Below are positions 55,708-64,000 of a stretch of DNA of 64,000 bases, piece after piece. Made by a program: the position numbers and the translations under genes. The stretch is from positions 785,856,772 to 785,920,771 of the forward strand of contig NC_053389.1 in assembly GCF_905171765.1 (NCBI RefSeq), read 5' to 3'. The DNA comes from Bufo bufo. Its lineage: Eukaryota > Chordata > Amphibia > Anura > Bufonidae. How positions within the stretch are numbered: position 1 is the stretch's first letter; each line of letters begins with the position of its first letter. Below the pieces are notes generated by a model. It was not told where the DNA came from. It saw only the letters and a list, made by a program, of their open reading frames with translations, and made no database searches.

Positions 55708-55970
55708 ACCGTATTTTTCACCCTATAAGACGCACTTTCCCCCCGAAAAGTGTGGGGGGGGGGGAAATGTCAGTGCGTCTTATAAGGCGAATGCTGCCAT
55801 TTTTACACTGGTGATGCTGATACATCGCAGGCCGCTATTCTGCACAGCACTGCCTGTAATGTATCAGTGGGGAGGGAGGAGGGGCTGGAGGCGGCAAGTG
55901 ATGTTGGAATCGCGGCGGGGCCCGGTGCAGTCACTGTACTCTATTACACTGGGCCCCGCTAACAGCAGTA
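55708..55970. mobile_element. Partial copy of the CCGTATTTTTC foldback MITE
   Basis: CCGTATTTTTCACCCTATAA, GTGCGTCTTATAAGGCGAAT and GGGGCCCGGTGCAGTCACTG match, inverted, the right part of 49941-51091. Only one end is present. Confidence 0.7.
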
Positions 55971-56419
55971 TTCATATGTAAAGTATCTTTTTAATCATGT
56001 CATATGAATATTTTTTTAAATAAAATTTACTATTTTTTTAGCTACAGAGACTTTGTTGTTTTTTTGTATGTAGTTGGCATTGCAGCCCAGGCCCATTTAC
56101 TTGACTAAACTGCACATACGCCATTTGACCAATGACCTAGCCTAGGAAGAGGCCACAGCACTCACTGAAGCATGCAGTGTCTTTGAAACAGCTGATCGGT
56201 TGGGGTGCCAGAAGATGGACTCCCCCAATCTAATATTGAGGACCTATCCTGAGGATTAAAAAAAATCTAACACAAGGCAACAGCACTCATGGAATATATG
56301 AATTAATGCCATATTCGCTATATAAATGAATATGAGGTACTTAGCAAATATATTTTGAGCAAAATCATTTGTGCCCATCCACTACAGCAAGGTGACCTCT
56401 TTCTGGATGGGAACCTACT

Positions 56420-56728
56420 CTATATATGATATGTCTCCATGTGCCAACTGGCCTCAAAAAAATTCAGGAAGAGGATGCACTGGCTGTATACTGAACTTTA
56501 AATTATACCTTTGCTGGTGCCAATAGGTCTTAAATTAATTCAGGGAGAGCAGACTTCACATATAAACTAAACCTACTCTATATGATACCTCTCCTGATGC
56601 CAAGATGCCTCAAATAAATTCAGGAGATCAAGCTCCACATATATACTGAACCTACTCTATATGATACTCTCCTGCTGCCAACAGGCCTTAAATAAATTCA
56701 GGAGAGCAGGCTCCACATATATACTGAC
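56420..56728. repeat. About 80-bp tandem repeat, main block
   Basis: Units with CTACTCTATATGATACCTCT, CCTGGTGCCAACAGGC, CTCAAATAAATTCAGG and GCTCCACATATATACTGAAC are repeated about four times. Single further units occur at 58320-58405 and 58791-58875, so one array has been broken up by insertions. Confidence 0.8.
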
Positions 56729-56936
56729 AAAATCACAGAATAAAGTGGTCTAAATGGTAAAAGATGCTCAAAACCCCATATGCTGTTGCGCATTTCTAAC
56801 CAGGGGAGCAAATCCTGCACATGTGATCCGTTGCTAACATCAATCCCCATCAAAAAATGCATACAATGGAGGATGCCCGCAGAGGACCACATGTAAGATA
56901 AATGTGCGGATGGGGCTATAAAAAACAGAAAATCAC

Positions 56937-57679
56937 TTAAAGGGCTTCTGTCACCCCACTAAAGTGATTTTTTTTTGGGGGGCTAGTTAAATTAGTTATA
57001 TTGCGATCTATGAAAATATAATGCTCTTACTTACTTTGATCCAGCAGTTTATTCAAAAAACGAAGTTTTATAATATGTAAATTCGGTCTCTACCAGCAAG
57101 TAGGGCGGCTACTTGCTGGTAGCTGCTGCAGAAATCCGCCCCCTCGTCGTGTTGATTGACAGGGCCAGCCGGGATCTCCTCCTCCGGCCAGCCCTGTCGG
57201 CATTTCAAAAATCGCGCGCCTGTGTTGATTTGGCGCAGGCGCTCTGAGATGAGGAGGCTCGTCTCCTCAGAACTCCCTCAGTGCGCCTGCACCGATGACG
57301 TCTTCTTTTTCGGTGATGTCATCGGCGCAGGCGCACTGAGGGAGTTCTGAGGAGACGAGCCTCCTCATCTCAGAGCGCCTGCGCTGAATGAACACAGGCG
57401 CGCGATTTTTGAAATGCCGACAGGGCTGGCCGGAGGAGGAGATCCCGGTTGGCCCTGTCAATCAACACGACGAGGGGGCGGATTTCTGCAGCAGCTACCA
57501 GCAAGTAGCCGCCCTACTTGCTGGTAGAGACCGAATTTACATATTATAAAACTTCGTTTTTAGAATAAACTGCTGGATCAAAGTAAGTAACACCATTATA
57601 TTTTCATAGATCGCAATATAACTAATTTAACTAGCCCCAAAAAAAAAATTACTTTAGTGGGGTGACAGAAGCCCTTTAA
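56937..57679. mobile_element. Near-perfect 743-bp palindromic TTAA element
   Basis: TTAAAGGGCTTCTGTCACCC at the left and its complement GGGTGACAGAAGCCCTTTAA at the right, with arms of about 350 bp matching almost base for base around a centre near 57305 (GATGACGTCTTCTTTTTCGG). The two mirror-image 64-codon frames on opposite strands follow from the symmetry. TTAA plus AGGG ends suggest a T2/Kolobok foldback MITE. Confidence 0.9.
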
Positions 57680-58319
57680 ATGGTGCGCTACAATGGTAAA
57701 TGCAATTGACAATATATGGCTAAACCCTCACGCTGATATTAAAATGAGACGTTCACACCAATGTACCGGATTTGTAACCAAAAGCTTGTATTTTTATTAT
57801 TGGTGGAACTAATAAAAAATAAAAAAAATGAGACGTTCACCAATATATTCTTATATAACATACCGAAGCCCGGTCTTGAGCATCTTTTGCCATTTAGACC
57901 AATTTATTCTGTGATTTTGTCTGTATATGTATGCCTGGAGGTGGGGAAACCTCAGGTTTGAATGTGCCTTGATTTTGATCTATGGGTAACATTCAGGTGC
58001 ACCTGGGCAGCCTGCATCACATAAGCCAGTTATAGGTGGGACTTACAGCCTCCTCCCTCCTCCCATTGTATGTGTGATTTCACACTGGAGGTAACTGGGA
58101 GCTGCTGGCTCTGTGTCGGACTTTATACACATATAAACTGTCCATACGGCATATGTAGCTTAGCGTTAGGTCCCGTGCCACATTGAGAGACCTTGACGGG
58201 GTGCACGGGCTCCGGTATGTTCTTGATATAATAATATATTGGCGAACGTCTCATTTTAATATCAGCGTGAGGGTTTAGCCATATATTGTTCATTGCATTT
58301 ACCATTGTAGTGCACCATT

Positions 58320-58405
58320 TTCCACATATATACTGAACCTACTCTATATGATACCTCTCCTGGTGCCAACAGGCCTCAAATAAATTCAGAGAGAACAGGC
58401 TCCAC
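58320..58405. repeat. Single unit of the about 80-bp repeat
   Basis: TTCCACATATATACTGAACC to GAACAGGCTCCAC matches the units at 56420-56728. Confidence 0.75.
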
Positions 58406-58790
58406 CAGTGGTGTAACTAGAACTGACTGGGTCCCACAGCAAATTTCTGAATACGGCCCCCCTTGGTCTCTCTAATCCAGACCCAAAAATAATAATTCTC
58501 ACGTCTCCTATTACAGTTTTTGTGAAGCAATGATTTTTGTGTCACACTGTGTCTACCACACTGTGACCTGACGTCGCGCAGCATCAGGTCATAGTGCGCT
58601 CCTACGCACACTACCTGCTGTCCTGAAGCTGTGCGCTGCAAGGACTTAGCGCAGGCGCCCAGAGAAGGATACCAGGGGATCAGGGAGCGGTGAATAATAC
58701 CTGGACCCTGAAAATAAATCCATTTGTCCTTCTCCTGGGCCACTTCCTGAGTTCGGCCCCGTAGAAGCTTCCATGGTAGCTACGCCCCTG
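58406..58790. mobile_element. hAT MITE (385 bp), 8-bp duplication
   Basis: CAGTGGTGTAACTAGAACTG at the left and TGGTAGCTACGCCCCTG at the right are typical hAT MITE termini. GGCTCCAC (58398-58405) and GGCTCCAT (58791-58798) flank it with one difference. It split one unit of the about 80-bp repeat. Confidence 0.85.
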
Positions 58791-58859
58791 GGCTCCATAT
58801 ATATACTGAACTCTATGTGATACCTTTCCTGGTGCCAGCAGGCCTCAAATTAATTTAGG

Positions 58860-59846
58860 GAGAGCAGGCTTCAGTTATATACTACAGTAATTAAAATCAG
58901 ATTTTTGTACTAACTTGAGGATAAGTGATCAATATTTCATTGCCTAGAAAACCCCTTTAACTCCTACCAGACATCCGTGGTACATGTATGTCAGATTCTG
59001 TTTTTTGAAGACGGCGCTTGAGTGGGCACCATAGCTATCTAGTGCCTGCAGTTTTACACCCGGTGGATAATGCCGTGGTCAATTGCAATAACAGCACCTG
59101 AGTGGTCATTTGTTTGTTATGGCCTGGGGCCTTCTGAAGGCTATGAGGCCTGCCTGTTACAGTCCCTCAGGTGACTGAAGTCAGAAAATCAGGGAGATTG
59201 GCTGAGCGTGGAGGAATCTAACAGCCTCCTTGATTTCTCATGATTCAGTGTTGATAGGGTTAATGACCACTTTCCTTTTCTCAGCTGTTGCTCAGTGGTC
59301 ATCACTTCTACCCTTTATAGTCTCACCCCACCCTTCTGACTATGCGGTTGATAGCTTCATTTGGGTTTGGCTGAGCTGGTGTGAGATCCTCTCTGGTGTT
59401 CCTGTTCTTCCATCTCTACAGAAGTTAAGTGTCACGTTTGTTTGTATTTGTTATATTCCCTGTTGTTGTATCTGGGCGTGAGACAGAGACTTCCATTCAT
59501 CCATCTGGGGAGGAATGGGTTGTCTCTGGTCCTATGCTTATTCCAGGGCATTATAGGGAAATCAGGGCCTAAGTATCCTTTCAAGGTCTATTCATATTGA
59601 TAGGTAGGAAGGGCCCAGATTAGGGTTGTCTAGGAGGTGACCTGCCTGTTTCTTCCCTAGTTTCCAGGCCCAATTACTGTTCCCCTTCCCTCCTGTGTTC
59701 AGTGTGTAGTCTCCCCCCCCCCCCCCCCCCCCCACATACTGATCGTGAAACTGCCATAGTAAAGTTCCTATCAGGCAAGCCTTGATAGAATTGTAGTGCT
59801 CCTCCACAGACTGTAATGGTAAACCATTGCAGTCTATGGTATAAGC
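58860..59846. other. No gene recognised; poly-C tract at 59713-59733
   Basis: No supported gene or transposon end. A run of 21 C at 59713-59733 is the only structural feature; its length may be an assembly estimate. Confidence 0.4.
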
Positions 59847-60022
59847 CAGGGTTCCTCAACTCCAGTCCTCAGGGCCCCCATGTTTTCTGGATTTTCTTAG
59901 TATTGAGCAGGTGATATAATTAGTGTCCATGCATCAGGACTTACCACAGGTATTCATTCTGTGTGATATTCTCAAATCATGACCGGCAGGTGGGCCCTGA
60001 GAACTGGAGTTGAGGAACACTG
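59847..60022. mobile_element. hAT MITE (176 bp), 8-bp duplication
   Basis: CAGGGTTCCTCAACTCCAGT at the left and ACTGGAGTTGAGGAACACTG at the right are nearly perfect inverted repeats. GTATAAGC (59839-59846) and GCATAAGC (60023-60030) flank it with one difference. Confidence 0.9.
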
Positions 60023-60344
60023 GCATAAGCAATCAGACAATCACATGTTAGAGTACCCTAGGGGGCCTAAAACTAAATGTGGAAAAAAAAAGTTTAAAAA
60101 GGTAAAAAAAGGAATTCAAAATTCAAATCCCCCCTCTGTCCCCATTGTACAAATAAAAATAAAGAAACAATAAAAAAATTAAAATCATTTGTATCGTCTC
60201 TTCCAAAACCCCGTACTATTAAAATATAAAAATATTTATCCCGTATGATGAACCGCGTAAAGGAAGCAAAAATCAAAATAACGAATTTGAGTTTTCTTGA
60301 TTGTTTCACCTCCCCCCAAAAATTGAACAAAAAGTAATCAATAA

Positions 60345-60651
60345 GGCCTCATGCACACGGCCGTTGGGCACCCCGCATCACTTGAATGGGTCCGCAATTC
60401 CGGAGATGCGGAACGGAGTCACGGAACGGAACACTGGAAGCACTACGGAGTGCTTCCGTGGTGTTTCTTTCCATGGTTCCGCACCGCAAAAAAATATGTC
60501 ATGTCATATTTTTTCGCGGAGCGGACATACCACTGACCCATTCAAATTGAATAGGTCCGGCCCGCTGCACAGATGTTGTCCGTGCATTGGGGACCGCAAT
60601 TGCGGTCCCCAATGCATGGAACAGCCACACAATGGCCGTGTGCATGAGGCC
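60345..60651. mobile_element. Harbinger-like MITE (307 bp), TAA target
   Basis: GGCCTCATGCACACGGCCGT at the left and its complement ACGG-type end GTGTGCATGAGGCC at the right, with TAA at 60342-60344 and 60652-60654. Same terminal family as 1268-1709. Confidence 0.9.
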
Positions 60652-60827
60652 TAACTCATACACACTGCAAAATAGTATCAATGAGAAATAAAGATTGCCC
60701 CACATAAAAAATAAGCCCTAACACAGCTCCATATACATAAATATAAAAAAGTTATGGTGGTCAGAATATGGCAATGCAAAGAAAATATAATTTATTAATT
60801 TTTTTAAGTATGGTATAAAGCAGTGAT

Positions 60828-61259
60828 GCCCAACCTACGGCCCGCGGGCCAAATCCAGCCGCGAAGCTGTGCGACTCCCTGGAAAAAGTCTAAGGATACC
60901 AATATGCAGCGATGCTGCCTGTGCCTGAAATAACCAATAGCAAAGCTCCTTACAGCAAGGAGCTTTGTTATTGGTTGGTAAAGGCTAACGCGCCGGGGCA
61001 ATATAGGTCAAGTCAGGCAGGGGAAGCCAACGGGAGCTGGAAGGAGGAGGGTCCGGCTCCAGGGGTGGCTGTTGTAAGGAGAGCGGGGCGCGCTGCCCGA
61101 GGACCTTGCGAAACATGACAGGGCCGCTGGAGAGGTAAGGAGCCGTGGACTCATGTGACTGGTTCTCGGTGATCCTGCACCCCCTTCCTCCTATCACTCC
61201 AATAGTGACCCTGCTCCCCCCCTCCTGTCACCCCACTAGCAGCACGGGGTCCGGGCTTC
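60828..61259. mobile_element. Left part of a hAT-type MITE
   Basis: CAGTGATGCCCAACCTACGG then CCCGCGGGCCAAAT is a characteristic hAT MITE terminus, followed by a small inverted repeat AGCAAAGCTCCTTACAGCAA. The other end is not visible; the DIRS-like sequence begins downstream. Confidence 0.5.
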
Positions 61260-61624
61260 CTTTTGAGCCATAGAGTGGAGGGGGCCCCTCGGCGTGGTCA
61301 GCACGGCTGCCAGAATGGGGCTGCTGCATGCCATGCGGCTGAAGGCAGCAGGCTTCTGTCTTCAGGAGTGCAGGAAGGGGGGAGCAACGTCCCTGGCCTA
61401 ATCCCAGCCAGGGGACAGTTCCTGGAAGTTCTTCCACCTGGATTTCCTTCTGGATCAGCGCAGAGAAGCGGGCAGCAGGAATCAGGACCGACGGCTGATG
61501 GGGACACAGCACCCAGGCAGCCAGGTGAGATGAACTGGGGACCTTTAGCTCAGTTGGTAGGGGGTTCGGGGAACGGGGGGCTGGGGCCCCTCTGTCGGAT
61601 TTAGTTAGGGGTTTAGGGCAGTTA

Positions 61625-62459
61625 TTGGGCGGTTTAGAGGGTCTGTTGGCCAGTTGGGGCGGGGGGGGTCCTCTAAATTGTCAGGGTGTGGGTTACAGGA
61701 GGTCCTGGTGTTCAACTGGGTCTTTGTTAGGTTTGCGGGAGAACACGGCATCCGTTCAAACGCAGGCGGGAGGTGCGGCGGAGGATGATTCAGTGAGGTT
61801 AGACGATAAGGCAAAAGGGGAAGTTTATGTTTGTTTTGAGGGCCCGTTGGGGGGCATTTAAAACAAGAGGTGAGGGAGCGGTTTTGGAGAGGGGAGAATG
61901 TGGAGATTTTTTCCCTGCTCCCGTCAGAAAAGTTTAACCTGAATAGAGCAAGGAAGGATGAGGGTAAGAGGGAGGACGAAGAAAAGCGTAGGTATTGGTT
62001 GATACCGCGGACATTTGCAAATTGGTTGCAGGCGTTCGCAATATTAGCGTGATCGGGGAAAAAGCGCCGGAGTGCTGTTCGGCGTTTTTTTGCTATTTGG
62101 ACGCAGTTGGCGAATCTTACCGGATGTATGGGGAACAAGCATGGCTGAGGAATGACGAAGAGTTCCGGCAGCGGAAGGCGGTGCATACGAACATTAGATG
62201 GGATCACAAGGACATTGCCTTGTGGTTAAAACTAACGGCGCCAGTTAGGCCGGGTCAGTCCTTTCGGGAGGAATCCATGGGCGGAGGGCAATCCGGGTGT
62301 GCGGCAGCGTCCGCAAAGGGATTGTGCTTCCTATTCAATGAGGGGGTGCAAATTTGGAGCCAAGTGCAAGTTCAAGCACCAGTGATCTACATGTGGTGGG
62401 TCCCACGGAGCTGGGCGTTGCTTCAGGGGAAACAGGCAAAAAGGGAGAGATGGCAATAG
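61625..62459 (+). pseudogene. DIRS gag-like region
   Basis: Protein-like sequence is read in three successive frames: QTQAGGAAEDDSVRLDDKAK in the first, ENVEIFSLLPSEKFNL with RRYWLIPRTFANWLQAFAIL in the second, then FCYLDAVGESYRMYGEQAWL and RWDHKDIALWLKLTAPVRPG in the third. This pattern is familiar from the ORF1 of vertebrate DIRS elements. The Cys-rich nucleic-acid-binding segment expected after LCFLFNEG is scrambled by another shift. At least three indels are needed to explain the frames. Confidence 0.7.
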
Positions 62460-62499
62460 CAAAGGGGGGGACGCCGCTTTGTTTGGAAAGTATGGAACC

Positions 62500-63434
62500 G
62501 TTCCTAAGTAGATACCCGGACAAGCGAGCTGCGAATTTGTTGCGGGAGGGGTTATTGTTGGGTTTTGGGATACCGTTTATTCCGTCGGGTGCGGTCTTAG
62601 TTAAAAAGAATTTGAGGTTGGCGATGGAGTATCCAGAGGTAGCTACGGAAAAATTAAGAAAGGAGATAGATTAAGTTGGGTAGGATGTCTGGCCCGTTTA
62701 TTTGCGTTTGTCGCCGTTGGGGGTGGCGCCAAAAAAGGAGTTTAATAAGTTTCGACTTATTCATCATCTGTCTTTTTCTAAGGGGTCGTCGGTCAATGAT
62801 GGTATCGATACGGCTTTATGTTCGGTGGTCTATACCTCATTTGACACGGCAGTTTCATGGGTTCGGAATTTTGGTAAAGGGTCGTTACTAGCGAAGACAG
62901 ATATTGAGGCGGCGTTTAGGTTGTTGCCAGTACATCCGGATAGTTTGCATCTATTGGGGAGTTTTTAGGAGGGGGGATTTTTTGTAGACCATTGTTTACC
63001 GATGGGCTGTTCCCTGTCATGCGCGTATTTCGAGACGTTCAGCTAATTTCTGGTATGGGCGGTAGTGGATTCGTCTGGATGTGAATCGGTCATTCACTAT
63101 TTGGACGATTTCCTGTGTATTGGTCCCCCGGATTCACGCGTTTGTTTGTTGTTGCTGCACACGTTGAGTACGTTGTTTGGGTCTTTTGGGGTTCCCTTTG
63201 GCGATGAAGAAGATGACGGGGCAGGTTACGGAGTTAAGTTTTTTGGGGATAGTGATCGATACGGTTCGAATGGAATGTAGGTTGCCCTTAGATAAACTGG
63301 ATGATCTTAAGGTTGAGGTCGCAAGGGCGCGGCGGTTACAGAAGATGAAGCTGCGCGAGCTTCAGTCACTCCTGGGAAACTTAATTTTGCGTGCCGGATT
63401 ATACCCATGGGGAGCATTTTTAGCAGGTGATTAG
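62500..63434 (+). pseudogene. DIRS reverse transcriptase
   Basis: The order is RAANLLREGLLLGFGIPFIP, KLRKEID, then after a stop and shift SPLGVAPKKEFNKFRLIHHL, LAKTDIEAAFRLLPVHPDSL (first catalytic Asp), and VIHYLDDFL with the catalytic YLDD at about 63100. After another shift it reads ELSFLGIVIDTVRMECRLPL and LRELQSLLGNL. A TAG after LLGSF (62966-62968) and several frame changes break it. The gene order and LDD motif are those of DIRS polymerases. Confidence 0.85.
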
Positions 63435-64000
63435 CGAGGGTAACGGCGGGTATCGTGGCACAGCACCATTATATTCGGTTAGGTCGTGAACTGAAGGCGG
63501 AATTCCAAGTTTGGAGTGCATTTTTAGATAGTTATAATGGTAGTTCGCTATTTATGGGGGAAATGGTGGATTCATTTGATTTTGAGCTTTTTTCTGATGC
63601 AGCAGGGGGAGGTGGATATAGCGTTTACTGTGGGGGTCGATGGTGTGCAGGGGGATGGCCCGATAGTTGGGTGGAAAAGGGTTGGGTGAAGAATTTGGCC
63701 CTGCTAGAAGAACTTTTCCTTATAGTGGTGGCGGTTATGCTGTGTGTGTGTGTGTGGGGGGGGGGGGTTGAAAAGGTCCGCTTCCATTGCGACAATTTGG
63801 GAGTAGTTCAGGTGATTAACAGGTTGTCGGCCTCGTCGCCTTTGGCGGTGAGGTTGTTGCAGCAACTGGTACTAGAGTGTTTGTCGCTCAATGCATGGGT
63901 GGTGGCGGCGCATGTGTCCGGGATCAACAACTGTATTGCTGATGCTCTCGTTCACAGTGGGAGCGTTTTCGGCAGCTGGCCCCGGAGGCGGTTGGGCTGG
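63435..64000 (+). pseudogene. DIRS RNase H region, cut by the window edge
   Basis: Readable segments are IVAQHHYIRLGRELKAEFQV, DFELFSDAAGGGGYSVYCGG (first catalytic Asp), NLALLEELFLIVVAV (Glu), FHCDNLGVVQVINRLSASSP (Asp) and VSGINNCIADAL. These are the RNase H motifs of DIRS-type elements. A (TG)n then G-run at about 63739-63768 disrupts the middle. The end of the domain and whatever follows lie outside the window. Confidence 0.8.

Larger units (their letters stand above)
55461..56256. mobile_element. T2-like MITE interrupted by other repeats
   Basis: TTAAAGAGGTTTTCCAGGAA at the left is followed by GACCTATCCTAGGTCATCAA and ATCTGATCAGTGGAGGTCCG. Matching inverted motifs (GCTGATCGGTTGGGGTG, GAGGACCTATCCTGAGGATT) recur at about 56190-56256. 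A ribozyme-bearing piece and a foldback-MITE copy lie in between. The right boundary is approximate. Confidence 0.55.
61260..64000 (+). mobile_element. DIRS-type retroelement, degenerate, runs off the window
   Basis: A gag-like region, reverse transcriptase and RNase H follow one another on the plus strand in the order expected of DIRS elements. The tyrosine recombinase and right terminus would lie beyond 64000. Frequent frameshifts and stops show it is inactive. The left boundary is approximate, because no terminal repeat was identified. Confidence 0.8.

Noticed and set aside
56937..57679. Two mirror-image 64-codon frames as a divergent gene pair
   Set aside because: They are the same arm of a palindrome read on both strands.
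61541..61560. tRNA-like A-box (CTTTAGCTCAGTTGGTAG)
   Set aside because: No anticodon arm, B-box or acceptor pairing follows; it lies in the DIRS gag-side region.

Overview
The window looks like repeat-dense nuclear DNA from a vertebrate, most probably an anuran amphibian (frog or toad). The evidence is the mix of transposon families: TTAA-flanked T2/Kolobok-type MITEs, CR1-like LINEs with an ACTATGTT-type 3' tail, Tc1 elements, many hAT MITEs, a DIRS-type element, Ty3/gypsy-like solo LTRs, Harbinger-like MITEs with GGCCTCATGCACACG ends, and an 18S rRNA fragment of clearly vertebrate type. I found no intact host gene. Nearly all long open frames are shadows of minisatellites or MITEs. One minus-strand frame near 21.1-21.5 kb may be a decayed coding fragment.

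Layout. 1-9.4 kb: a Harbinger-like MITE, a 28-bp minisatellite (2.3-5.7 kb) split by a dispersed repeat, a TTAA MITE and a nested inverted repeat. 9.4-17 kb: two Harbinger-like MITEs sharing one TAA target, a 43-bp minisatellite, and a hAT MITE sitting inside a TTAA MITE. 17-22 kb: a 276-bp direct repeat whose second copy is broken at TTAA, alternating inverted repeats, and composite tandem repeats. 22-24 kb: a Tc1 element with a dead transposase. 24-28.7 kb: a CR1-like LINE broken by a 168-bp ribozyme-bearing insertion and a solo LTR, followed by a second LINE fragment. 28.9-35.7 kb: hAT MITEs containing minisatellites, and a nest of Tc1, hAT and LINE pieces. 36-42.5 kb: a dispersed repeat, a ribozyme-bearing retroelement end, a solo LTR and a 522-bp tandem repeat.

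42.5-49 kb is a 6.46-kb hAT transposon with a perfect 8-bp target duplication. It holds a minus-strand BED/hAT transposase pseudogene, a 41-bp minisatellite, a captured ~616-bp piece of 18S rRNA, a MITE and a solo LTR. 49-61 kb holds TTAA palindromes, foldback MITEs, an L1-like ORF2 tail and several hAT MITEs with 8-bp duplications. 61.3 kb to the end is a degenerate DIRS-type element that runs off the window.

The two most notable observations are the 18S fragment carried inside a hAT transposon, and five hammerhead-ribozyme-like cores in separate retroelement pieces. One of the five, at 30.4 kb on the minus strand, has a fully conserved catalytic core. Boundaries given with target duplications were read directly from the sequence. 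Family names come from recall of typical termini and protein motifs, not from a database search.
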